A DNA stretch of 8,731 bases from Dehalococcoidales bacterium (GCA_030648675.1 JAUSGV010000043.1:1-8731), one strand, 5' to 3'; shown: positions 1-6,690, counted from the stretch's first letter. Notes: generated from the sequence alone by a model not told the origin. A program made the numbers and translations.

Positions 1-5
1 AACCG

Positions 6-533
6 GTGAAACTCGAGAAGGGCTTTACCCTCGTTGAACTGATTATCGCCTTAGCCATTACCGTCCTGGTAAGTGGAGCTTCCGCAATAGCGTTAAAGCA
101 AATTTACGGTGGTACCAGTCATAATAACAGTCGCCTTACCGCAGTGCAGCAGGTGGCGAATGCTGGATTCTGGATTTGCCGCGATGCCCAGCGGGCCGAA
201 GTAATAAATACGTCTAATTTAACGGGAACGGATTTAGTGACAATGAATTGGACGGAGTGGGACGCTGCCGGCAACCCGACGTACTATTCGGTAAATTACA
301 CGTTCTTTAATATAAACGCCAACATAGGGCAATTGAAAAGGACTTATTGGAACAGCAGCAGCGGGAGCCAACAAAATTTGGTCGGTCTCGCCCTTTATTA
401 CAATTCCTCCGATGCCGATAATACGAGCAAGGCAACCTATCTGAATCCACTGTTGACGGTACAATTGACGGCCGTGGTCGACCAGGTGAGAGAAATCAGG
501 CAGTACACCATAACGCGGCGGCCCAATACCTAG
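6..533 (+). CDS. Prepilin with PilW/PulJ-like N-terminus (minor pilin candidate)
   Basis: Type IV prepilin of 175 residues that would be cut and N-methylated by PilD and built into the pilus or its tip. The N-terminus is a class III signal: a very short leader (residues 1-6, ending KG) followed by FTLVELIIAL, with the conserved glutamate at mature position 5 and a hydrophobic helix over about residues 7-28. The following stretch with VANAGFWICRDAQRAEV resembles PilW/PulJ-type minor pilins; the rest is a Ser/Asn/Thr-rich beta-type domain I cannot assign further. The start is GTG at the very edge of the window, so its ribosome binding site is cut off and a longer leader beginning upstream cannot be excluded. 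It is the first visible gene of the operon and ends 15 bases before the PilX-like gene. Prepilin identity is secure; the minor-pilin subclass is inferred. Confidence 0.88.
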   Translation: MKLEKGFTLVELIIALAITVLVSGASAIALKQIYGGTSHNNSRLTAVQQVANAGFWICRDAQRAEVINTSNLTGTDLVTMNWTEWDAAGNPTYYSVNYTFFNINANIGQLKRTYWNSSSGSQQNLVGLALYYNSSDADNTSKATYLNPLLTVQLTAVVDQVREIRQYTITRRPNT

Positions 534-548
534 CCGGCTTGAAAAGAT

Positions 549-1406
549 ATGATGAAATCCTTAAAACGCTTGGTGGGTAGACAGAACGGGCAAGCACTGC
601 CGATAGTTTTATGCCTTTTAGCCGTCGGTGGGTTAACCATCGCCGCCAGCCTTAATTTCAGCACTTATACGCTAAACGGAACACGGATTGTTAAGCAAAA
701 CGTTGACGGGATTTACGCGGCCGGTGCCGGAGTGGAGTACAACCTCTGGGCTATAAAAACCGGAAACGCTACTCTGACGCAACTTCCGCAACAGATCAAC
801 GATTTGACGGTTAACATGAGTACCTACAACGCTTCTGGATTCAGCACATTATATATCAATAACATGGTTTCAGGCGGGCACTCTGAATGGTATCAGGTAA
901 ATACTAATATTACGGCGGTCGGGGGAAATACCTATAACGTCACTATTACCATCACAGCAGATGCTGATGCCTGGCCCAACAAGAATCTGAGTGAGATGGG
1001 AGCGGTGCTACCCCTGGGGTACACTTATGTTAATAATTCTACCAGCGTTAATCCCAGCGATAACATCACCCCTGACAACCCCACGTCAACCGGGTATGAC
1101 AGCCATGGCTCCTGTTGGGTCAAATGGACGTGGCAGCAGGGAGGCAGCCAACCCAGTATCGTAAGAAATATGGTCTATACGGAGAAATTCCAGATTACCG
1201 GAACAGGCGCCACAGGCGGATTATATGCATGGATAGATGGAGGCAGCAGGGATATCGGGGTAGTGGGACAAATTACAGGAGCGCTGACAACCATAAACGC
1301 GACAGCGATACGAACGCGCGACGGTAAAATAATTGCGAGAATATATTGTCAAGCTCTGGCGGGGAGCAGCGGCGTTTATATTTTGTCGTGGCGGGTGACA
1401 AATTAA
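549..1406 (+). CDS. PilX-like minor pilin / pilus assembly protein
   Basis: Protein of 285 residues with a basic N-terminus, then GQALPIVL at about residues 14-21 and a hydrophobic helix to about residue 36. This resembles the N-terminal domain of PilX-type minor pilins, which lack the usual FTLxE signature. A segment near residues 30-70 (aligned LNFSTYTLNG, then AAGAGVEYNLW) is the alpha-helical stalk typical of the group. The large C-terminal part is rich in Asn, Thr, Gly and aromatic residues; around residues 148-165 the string LPLGYTYVNNSTS resembles DUF11/adhesin-like beta domains. Two tandem ATG codons (549 and 552) are possible starts and no strong ribosome binding site is visible, suggesting coupling to the gene before. 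Likely role: tip or minor subunit with a surface-exposed domain. The N-terminal family is fairly sure; an adhesive function is inference. Confidence 0.78.
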   Translation: MMKSLKRLVGRQNGQALPIVLCLLAVGGLTIAASLNFSTYTLNGTRIVKQNVDGIYAAGAGVEYNLWAIKTGNATLTQLPQQINDLTVNMSTYNASGFSTLYINNMVSGGHSEWYQVNTNITAVGGNTYNVTITITADADAWPNKNLSEMGAVLPLGYTYVNNSTSVNPSDNITPDNPTSTGYDSHGSCWVKWTWQQGGSQPSIVRNMVYTEKFQITGTGATGGLYAWIDGGSRDIGVVGQITGALTTINATAIRTRDGKIIARIYCQALAGSSGVYILSWRVTN

Positions 1407-1451
1407 GCCTTGTAATATATATAGTAACAGTGAGGTAAAAGGGGTGCGGGG

Positions 1452-2039
1452 TTGAAGCTAAGCAGGCAAACGTCAATCTTCGTATTAATCGGCGTTGTGC
1501 TGGTTGGGGCGCTTATTCTCAGTGTAAACGGGACTATTGCCCAATTCGCCAGCGGTCTTTTCGAATTTGGGCGGCAACAACGTAATGAGTTGAACGCTAA
1601 ACTGGCATCGACGCAGGCGAGATTCAAAGCCGTGCAACTGGACCCGCTAACGGCGCAGAAAACCCAGCTGGAGCAGCAGCTGGCACAAAACACTGACCAG
1701 TTGAATCAAGTCCGGTCGATGCTGGAGCAGCCGATAAACAAAACTGAAATTATCGGCGTATTGTTTGCCACCGCTAAAGCTCACAATTTGGAAATTACCA
1801 AAATGAATTTATCAGGTCTGGCAGACGCTCAGCTTGTCGAAATCCCTGTTTCTTCAGTCCAACTTGCGATGACCGTGGAGGGTAATGTGCTGGAACTGGT
1901 CGGGTTTGTATCGGAACTGAATACTCTTTATACGTATGGGGCCGTCAATTCCGTAACGATAATAAACCCTGAAACAAAAACTGGCGGACCGGCACATGCT
2001 GATGTCGCGTTAACTCTTTACACGGTGCAGGGTAAATAA
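1452..2039 (+). CDS. pilO: PilO-like type IV pilus inner-membrane assembly protein
   Basis: Bitopic membrane protein of 195 residues with the PilO layout: a short cytoplasmic N-terminus, one transmembrane helix (about residues 8-26), a Gln/Leu-rich coiled coil (about 41-93, including LEQQLAQNTDQLNQV), then a ferredoxin-like alpha/beta domain (about 95-195). PilO pairs with PilN through the coiled coil and links the cytoplasmic ring to the outer parts of the pilus machine. The start is TTG, preceded by an AAGGGG ribosome binding site at 1439-1444; no ATG is available in this frame nearby. It ends one base before the PilM-PilN gene, so the two are almost certainly translationally coupled. Sequence similarity in this family is weak, so the call rests on architecture, size and neighbours. 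Confidence 0.82.
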   Translation: MKLSRQTSIFVLIGVVLVGALILSVNGTIAQFASGLFEFGRQQRNELNAKLASTQARFKAVQLDPLTAQKTQLEQQLAQNTDQLNQVRSMLEQPINKTEIIGVLFATAKAHNLEITKMNLSGLADAQLVEIPVSSVQLAMTVEGNVLELVGFVSELNTLYTYGAVNSVTIINPETKTGGPAHADVALTLYTVQGK

Positions 2040-2040
2040 A

Positions 2041-3738
2041 ATGGCTGGAAAAGTAACGTTATACATCGATGATTCCAGCCTTCGTTTGCTCGTTTGCCAG
2101 GGCCCGCGCATTAAAGAATGGGCAAACGTGGTGCTTGAACCGGGGCTGGTCAAGAACAATGTAATCATCAAGACTGAAGAAGTCTCCGCTCGCATCAGGG
2201 GGCTATTCAAAGTTCATAAAGTCAAACCCCGGGCGATCCGGGTCGGCATCAGCGGCCTCCATTGTCTTTCGCGATCGATTGTTTTGCCGCCGTTGCCGAA
2301 AGAATTGCTGGGCGAGGTTATGCCGCGGGAAGCAAAGAAAGTGCTGCCCGTTCCATTGGAAATGCTTTATTTGTCCTGGTACAACACGCCTGCCCCGGAC
2401 GGGAAAAACATGGTCTTTATTGTTGCCGTCCCGCGGGAAACGGTCGATGCGTTAGTAAAAACGCTGCGTTCCGCAGGGCTCAGACCTCACTTCCTTGGGC
2501 TTAAACCACTGTTGTTAACTAACCTGGTGAAAGGCGCTACCAGCATAATTGTCGACGTCCAGCAGAATGAGTTCGATGTGGTAATCTTCTCGGAAGGGAT
2601 CCCTCAACTAGTTCGAACCGTTTCTTTTGCTAACGAAAATCTTACCTGGCAGGAAAAGCTGCCGATTATCGTCAGCGATACCGGAAGGAATATCGCATTC
2701 TTTAACGCTAATAATGCCGAAAAAACTTTGGGTCCTGATATTCCCATGTTCGCGTCCGGTGAATTACTCAACCAGAAAGAATTATGGGAAACTCTGTCCA
2801 AGAAAACTGGACACCCTGTAGTCGCTTTGCCATCGCCGCTGGACCAATCTGAAGATTTTACTGCCAGTCCTTTTATGGCTAATATTGCGCTGGCTCTCGC
2901 CGAAGCAGCCGCCGACAGGACCCCTGGTTTAGCAGGGGTCGATTTCAATGCCCTTCCGGCGGTTTACCAGCCCAAGCGCATTTCTCCCGTCAGAATTCTC
3001 GCGCTACCAGTGGTGGTCGTCCTGGCAGCTTTAATTATGGCAGTTGCGCTCGTGGTTCATACGAACTCAGAAGGCCTCGCCTCGATACAAGGCGAACTAA
3101 CCAAAACCGAGCAACTGTTGAAACAAAGAATACAGCAAAAGTCGGAGTTGAACGCGGCCAACGGTAGACTGGAGAAACAAATAAACGATGCAAAAATCGA
3201 AACCAACCAGTTGACTGCAGCTATCGGGAGTCTGGAGATCCAGACCAAGGGGCTCAATCGAGATTTAGCGACAATAATGAATAGTATGCCCACGACAACG
3301 ACGGTGAACAGCATAACTCTCACCGGAAATATTCTGACGGTCACCGGGCGTGCCCCGGGGGAAAAGGAATTGCTGGCTTACGTCGACCGTTTGAGTGCCA
3401 GCGGGGTGTTCGCTGACGTAACCGTGACCAGCATCACGCGCACCGTTAACGGTACGATCGACTTTAGTTTGCTGGGAAATCACCAGGGGCAAAAGATTGC
3501 TGCCAGCAGCCTCCAAATTGTCGTTAATAATTTGCTGCCGGGCGTAATTCTGCATCAGGTAAGTTACAGCAAGGGGTCTATGTCGCTTTCGGCGAGTGCG
3601 GCTACCCTGGAAAGCATGTTGAATTACGTTAAACTCCTGCAGCAAAGTGGTAGATTTAGTGATATTATTATCAGCGATATGAGCCAGGTGGATGCAGGCA
3701 AGACGGAATTCAGTTTGATCCTCAAAACGGGTAAATAG
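2041..3738 (+). CDS. pilM: PilM-PilN fusion protein with duplicated PilN-type C-terminal domain
   Basis: Protein of 565 residues joining two T4P proteins that are usually separate. Residues 1 to about 300 look like the PilM/GspL actin-like cytoplasmic domain (IRVGISGLHCLSRSIVLPPL, then a KVLPVPLEMLYLSWY segment that matches the PilM pattern). A transmembrane helix follows at about 319-339, then a coiled coil (about 345-410), as in PilN. The C-terminus holds two copies of a PilN-like alpha/beta domain, about 421-479 and 501-562, each with a pattern of strand, LLAYV/MLNYV helix, SGxF and a final FSLL/FSLI strand. The usual PilM nucleotide-binding motifs are eroded: DxGSS near the start is IDDSS (residues 9-13), and the second phosphate motif is VDVQQNE (171-177) without its glycine. 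The fold assignment is good; loss of ATP binding is inference. Confidence 0.85.
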   Translation: MAGKVTLYIDDSSLRLLVCQGPRIKEWANVVLEPGLVKNNVIIKTEEVSARIRGLFKVHKVKPRAIRVGISGLHCLSRSIVLPPLPKELLGEVMPREAKKVLPVPLEMLYLSWYNTPAPDGKNMVFIVAVPRETVDALVKTLRSAGLRPHFLGLKPLLLTNLVKGATSIIVDVQQNEFDVVIFSEGIPQLVRTVSFANENLTWQEKLPIIVSDTGRNIAFFNANNAEKTLGPDIPMFASGELLNQKELWETLSKKTGHPVVALPSPLDQSEDFTASPFMANIALALAEAAADRTPGLAGVDFNALPAVYQPKRISPVRILALPVVVVLAALIMAVALVVHTNSEGLASIQGELTKTEQLLKQRIQQKSELNAANGRLEKQINDAKIETNQLTAAIGSLEIQTKGLNRDLATIMNSMPTTTTVNSITLTGNILTVTGRAPGEKELLAYVDRLSASGVFADVTVTSITRTVNGTIDFSLLGNHQGQKIAASSLQIVVNNLLPGVILHQVSYSKGSMSLSASAATLESMLNYVKLLQQSGRFSDIIISDMSQVDAGKTEFSLILKTGK

Positions 3739-3742
3739 GCGG

Positions 3743-4810
3743 ATGGATATACATGCGTTGCTGCAGGAGGCTGTCAAGCAAAAAGCCTCGGACGTTCACC
3801 TTGTCAAAGACAGTCCTCCGGTATTCCGCATTCACGGGAAGTTGGGAGAAGCTTCCAAAACGGCACTGTCAGCGGACGATATCGAACAAGGCCTGGAGCA
3901 AATCACCACCAAGGAACAAAGAACTGAGTTTGCTCATAGCCTCGAGCTTGATTTCAGCTACGAATTCCCGGATATAGGCCGTATCCGGACAAATGCGGCG
4001 AAACAGCGCGGTTCTACCAGCATCGTGATCAGGTTGATATCCCGCAGTCTGCCCAGCCTGGACCAATTAGGGTTGCCGTCAGCCTACAAAGAACTCATCC
4101 TTAAGCCCAGGGGGCTTGTCGTTGTTACCGGACCTACCGGCAGCGGCAAGTCGACATCTTTGAGCTCCATGATAAACCATCTTAACGCTGCGGAAGGCCG
4201 GAGGGTAGTCACAGTTGAAGACCCCATCGAGTTCGTGTACACCAGTAACAAGTGTACAATTACACAGAGAGAGTTGGGCAGCGACACGAAATCTTTCGCC
4301 GCTGCCTTGCGGCATGTTCTTCGCCAGGACCCCGACGTGATACTGGTGGGGGAAATGAGAGATGTAGAAACGGCTGCGGCCGCGCTGACTATTGCGGAGA
4401 CCGGCCATCTGGTATTGACTACCGGGCATGCCGTTAGTGCCTCGCAATCGACGGAAAGAATAATAGACCTCTTTCCGCCCCACGAGCGACCCCTGGTGCA
4501 GTCGCGGTTGGCCTCTCTACTGTTAGGCATATGTTGCCAGGTACTCGTGCCGAAAATCGATGGAACCGGACGAGTAGCCGCGGTTGAGATTATGTTAGCC
4601 ACACCAGCCGTAAAAAACTCGATACGGGAAGGGAAGATCTATCAGATACCGAATATTATCATGACCCAGGGCCGGGTGGGTATGGTGCTACTTGACCAGG
4701 CGTTGGTCAAACTTTACCATCAAGGACACATAAGCCGGGAAAACGTTTTTGCATATTGTAACGATCCGGAAGAAACTACCAAATTGCTGAGCCGGCACGA
4801 CGCCGGTTAA
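3743..4810 (+). CDS. pilT: PilT pilus retraction ATPase
   Basis: Hexameric cytoplasmic ATPase (355 residues, normal length for the family) that depolymerises the pilus, driving twitching motility and DNA uptake. The N-terminal PAS-like domain covers about residues 1-100 (ASDVHLVKDSPPVFRIHG). The RecA-like domain shows Walker A GPTGSGKST at 130-138 with Lys136, the Asp box VEDPIEF at 158-164, Walker B DPDVILVGEMRD at 196-207 with catalytic Glu204, and the His box after AETGHLV. The PilT-specific C-terminal features are present: IIDLFPPHER, and GMVLLDQAL where most PilT proteins have GMQTLDQ. The His box reads TTGHAVSA where most family members have T-LHT-SA; the histidine is kept. It starts 4 bases after the PilM-PilN gene. 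PilT rather than PilB because of length, the missing N-terminal GSPII_E-type domain and the AIRNxIRE-like region (VKNSIREGK). Confidence 0.96.
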   Translation: MDIHALLQEAVKQKASDVHLVKDSPPVFRIHGKLGEASKTALSADDIEQGLEQITTKEQRTEFAHSLELDFSYEFPDIGRIRTNAAKQRGSTSIVIRLISRSLPSLDQLGLPSAYKELILKPRGLVVVTGPTGSGKSTSLSSMINHLNAAEGRRVVTVEDPIEFVYTSNKCTITQRELGSDTKSFAAALRHVLRQDPDVILVGEMRDVETAAAALTIAETGHLVLTTGHAVSASQSTERIIDLFPPHERPLVQSRLASLLLGICCQVLVPKIDGTGRVAAVEIMLATPAVKNSIREGKIYQIPNIIMTQGRVGMVLLDQALVKLYHQGHISRENVFAYCNDPEETTKLLSRHDAG

Positions 4811-4840
4811 ATCGCAGAGTCCGCGTAGACAGGCAAGATT

Positions 4841-4860
4841 CCCCGTATCGGAGTACGGGG
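4841..4860 (+). promoter_or_regulatory. Strong hairpin in the leader of the diguanylate cyclase gene
   Basis: A perfect 7-base-pair stem (4841-4847 with 4854-4860, CCCCGTA/TACGGGG) around a 6-base loop. An outer helix can enclose it: 4814-4820 pairs with 4863-4869 (CAGAGTC/GGCTCTG, one G-U pair). A further small stem with a GAAA loop sits at 4876-4889 (CCTG A C-GAAA-G CAGG). There is no T-run after the hairpin, so it is not a normal terminator for the pilT operon. It may be a structured 5' leader, an attenuator or an RNA-processing site. I cannot match it to a known riboswitch class. Confidence 0.4.
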
Positions 4861-4898
4861 CAGGCTCTGTGCCACCTGACGAAAGCAGGATTCAATTC

Positions 4899-4903
4899 GG
4901 AGG
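4899..4903 (+). promoter_or_regulatory. Ribosome binding site that decides the diguanylate cyclase start
   Basis: GGAGG ends 10 bases before ATG at 4914. The upstream in-frame GTG at 4869 has no comparable site, and its first 15 codons would overlap the structured leader, so ATG 4914 is the better start. Confidence 0.65.
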
Positions 4904-4913
4904 CGGGCATTCG

Positions 4914-5975
4914 ATGGGGTACAGCCGGAGACTAACTTACCGCGAGTTGTCCACAGCCAACCGTGCTTGTGCGATAATTACTTCCAGCCTTGACGTATCG
5001 AAGGTGTTCGGGCGCTTCATCGGCGAACTGAAGAAAATACTTGACGTCAACTGGGCAGCCGTAGTTCTGGCTGAACCAGACGGGTTGAGGGTGCTGACAT
5101 CGTTTTCGGAGTTCAATGCCAAGGCACAGGTGCAAGAGCGGATACCGATGCAAGGTACGGCTTCGGAGTGGGTGATCGGTAATAAAAAGCCGCTGTTTCA
5201 ATCGAACGTTGCGGGTGACACTCAGTTCGCCGCTACGGAACCTTATTACAAGCTTAGAATGTGCTCCGCGGTACACTTACCCTTGCTGGCTAATAAAAGA
5301 GCCATCGGCAGTCTTATTCTTGCCAGCCGGCAACCTGACGCGTACAACTCAAAGCAAGCCGCATTTCTGAAACAGGTAGCGGCTCAGATGGCCATGCCGA
5401 TTGAGCACTCCCGCCTGTATGCCGAAGTGAGAGAACAATCACGGATCGATGACCTTACCGGCCTGCTCAATCGGCGTTCTTTGGACGAGATCATCGCGAG
5501 TGAAATTAAACGTCATGCCCGGTACGGGGGAATATTTTCGCTGGTCATCCTGGACATTGATGGCTTTAAGGCATTCAACGACAAACGAGGTCACCTCGCC
5601 GGCGACAATCTACTAAGGAAAGTAGGAAGAGCGTTAAAGAGTTCGATGCGGAGTTCCGACCAGGCGTTTCGATATGGCGGTGATGAATTCGCGGTTCTCA
5701 TGCCGAACACTATGGCATCAGCCGGAGAGTTGGTATGCGAACGAATACGGAAGCAGATCGAAGCACAGCAGGTCGGCGGTAAAATCCCCTTTACTGCCAG
5801 TCTCGGGTTAGCAACCTGGCCGGCCAACGGCGCCGGCCCCAACGACCTTATTGCCGCTGCTGACGCTGCTCTTTATCGAGCCAAAACCGCCGGCGGTAAT
5901 TGCGCCCGGCAAGCAAGTGCAAAAATGCGAAAAAATATAAACAAGTTAAAATTTAAGGTTAAAAGTCAAAAGTAA
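4914..5975 (+). CDS. GAF-GGDEF diguanylate cyclase
   Basis: Soluble signalling enzyme of 353 residues that makes c-di-GMP from two GTP. A GAF sensor domain covers about residues 20-165 (for example VLAEPDGLRVL and AVHLPLLANKRAIGSLIL); its ligand is not evident. A linker helix leads into the GGDEF domain (about 177-340): DDLTGLLNRRS at 179-189, metal-binding LDIDGFKAFND around Asp214, and an intact GGDEF active site at 255-259. Arg246-Ser-Ser-Asp249 sits exactly five residues before GGDEF, which is the canonical inhibitory RxxD site, so product feedback is expected. No membrane segment or signal peptide. The start used is ATG 4914 with a good ribosome binding site; a GTG at 4869 would add 15 residues. 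The last ~17 residues are Lys-rich and AT-rich and look derived from a repeat. It lies 103 bases after pilT; pilus control is inferred from context. Confidence 0.95.
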   Translation: MGYSRRLTYRELSTANRACAIITSSLDVSKVFGRFIGELKKILDVNWAAVVLAEPDGLRVLTSFSEFNAKAQVQERIPMQGTASEWVIGNKKPLFQSNVAGDTQFAATEPYYKLRMCSAVHLPLLANKRAIGSLILASRQPDAYNSKQAAFLKQVAAQMAMPIEHSRLYAEVREQSRIDDLTGLLNRRSLDEIIASEIKRHARYGGIFSLVILDIDGFKAFNDKRGHLAGDNLLRKVGRALKSSMRSSDQAFRYGGDEFAVLMPNTMASAGELVCERIRKQIEAQQVGGKIPFTASLGLATWPANGAGPNDLIAAADAALYRAKTAGGNCARQASAKMRKNINKLKFKVKSQK

Positions 5976-6037
5976 CGGTTTGCATAGATTGCTACCGCCT
6001 GACGAAGCAAAGTCCGGCGGGCAGGTCGGTTTCCCAA
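5930..6037. repeat. AT-rich stretch plus hairpin, repeat-like element after the diguanylate cyclase
   Basis: An AT-rich run (about 5930-5975) coding the tail of the cyclase is followed by ATAGATTGCTAC (5984-5995) and a strong stem-loop: 5995-6003 with 6012-6020 (CCGCCTGAC/GTCCGGCGG, one mismatch) and an 8-base loop. An alternative fold pairs ACCGCCTG (5994-6001) with CAGG-T-CGGT (6021-6029). The same 12-base ATAGATTGCTAC recurs at 8388-8399, also after an AT-rich run and also opening a hairpin. This resembles dispersed intergenic repeat elements; copy number elsewhere cannot be judged from one window. No T-run follows, so it is not a clear terminator. Confidence 0.4.
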
Positions 6038-6104
6038 TTGAAGGTGCAAAAGCGCAATAATTCAAAAATGTTAGATTTTATTAAGAAATTTGCTCGTTTT
6101 CTGC

Positions 6105-6133
6105 TTGACATATTTAGCGGGATACCCTAATAT
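6105..6133 (+). promoter_or_regulatory. Sigma-70 type promoter of the main pilin gene
   Basis: A perfect -35 TTGACA (6105-6110) is followed by a 17-base spacer and a -10 TAATAT (6128-6133), in an AT-rich setting. Transcription would start near 6140 and give a leader of about 70 bases. It makes the pilin an independent transcription unit from the operon before it. Confidence 0.75.
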
Positions 6134-6197
6134 CGTGTAATTCCACGTATCGTTGGTTTCTCCAAAAAATATGATTCAACCTGGTGTAAAAAACGAT

Positions 6198-6203
6198 AAG
6201 GAG
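6198..6203 (+). promoter_or_regulatory. Strong ribosome binding site of the main pilin gene
   Basis: AAGGAG ends 8 bases before the GTG start at 6212. It is one of the best ribosome binding sites in the window, fitting an abundant product, and it fixes the GTG as the start. Confidence 0.8.
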
Positions 6204-6211
6204 AGAACTTA

Positions 6212-6622
6212 GTGAAAGTACCAAATAGGAGAGAAAAAGGTTTTACCCTTGTCGAGCTGTTAATCGTTGTAGCAATCCTCGGAGTCCTGGCAGCAGTCGT
6301 TGTCCTTAACGTAGGGCGATTCATGGGCCGCGGTAAGACCGAGGGCGCGGCTACGGAACTGGCCAGCATACAATCGGCGGTATTCGCCATGATGGTCGAT
6401 AATAATTTGGACGAGTTGCCAGCGAATGACATCGCCGCTGTAGGCAACATTAGCTATCCAGCCGGGACCAAAGAAATGACCAAATTCCCGAGTAGTACCT
6501 ACCGTCTTTACGGTATGTTGGTTGACGGGAAAATGGTGAACTACGTGGCCTCGACGAACACCACGGGAAATTATACAGTCGACGTTCTGGGAACAGTAAC
6601 GCAGAACACCACCGGGTATTAG
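6212..6622 (+). CDS. pilA: Type IV prepilin, probable major pilin subunit
   Basis: Prepilin of 136 residues. The charged leader is residues 1-10 (ending REKG); PilD would cut before FTLVELLIVVAILGVLAAVV, with Glu15 as mature Glu5. The mature protein is about 126 residues with no cysteine, so the usual C-terminal disulfide loop of Gram-negative major pilins is absent. After the helix, residues about 37-60 (GRGKTEGAATELASIQSAV) match the alpha-1 stalk style seen in pilins of Chloroflexota and some Firmicutes. It has its own strong promoter, an excellent ribosome binding site with a GTG start, and its own terminator directly after. That setting points to the abundant structural subunit, whereas the two pilin-like genes at the left end sit in the assembly operon like minor pilins. 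Prepilin identity is sure; 'major' is an inference from expression signals. Confidence 0.9.
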   Translation: MKVPNRREKGFTLVELLIVVAILGVLAAVVVLNVGRFMGRGKTEGAATELASIQSAVFAMMVDNNLDELPANDIAAVGNISYPAGTKEMTKFPSSTYRLYGMLVDGKMVNYVASTNTTGNYTVDVLGTVTQNTTGY

Positions 6623-6651
6623 CTCGATTATAGTTAAATCTGTTAAAGGGT

Positions 6652-6690
6652 AAAGAGGGGCATCCTGATTGACGCCCCTCTTTTATTTTC
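6652..6690 (+). terminator. Intrinsic terminator of the main pilin gene
   Basis: A perfect 10-base-pair stem, AAAGAGGGGC (6652-6661) with GCCCCTCTTT (6674-6683), has a 12-base loop and is followed by a T-rich tail (6681-6690). It lies 30 bases after the pilin stop codon and ends the single-gene unit. Confidence 0.93.

Noticed and set aside
3265..3777. Minus-strand open frames such as 3265-3777 and 4084-4602
   Set aside because: They lie opposite well-supported pil genes, lack ribosome binding sites and recognisable domains, and are shadows.
4841..4860. Hairpin after pilT as an intrinsic terminator
   Set aside because: The stem is strong, but no T-run follows, so normal termination is not supported.
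4872..4913. Resemblance of CCTG-A-CGAAAG-CAGG to part of a class I c-di-GMP riboswitch
   Set aside because: The stem with a GAAA loop is similar, but the conserved bases that should follow it (GACGCAAAGCC-like) are replaced by ATTCAATTCGG, and the second helix is in the wrong place.
4869..4913. GTG 4869 as the start of the cyclase
   Set aside because: ATG 4914 has a GGAGG site at a workable distance, while GTG 4869 has none and lies in the structured leader.
5995..6030. GACGAAGCAAAG after the cyclase as a c-di-GMP riboswitch core
   Set aside because: It has a 3-base insertion relative to the conserved core, lies after the gene it would control, and folds better as a simple hairpin. The downstream pilin promoter (6105) starts after it.
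6212..6622. Conductive (e-pilin) function for the main pilin
   Set aside because: The mature protein is about 126 residues, longer than the short Geobacter type, and aromatic residues alone do not support the claim.
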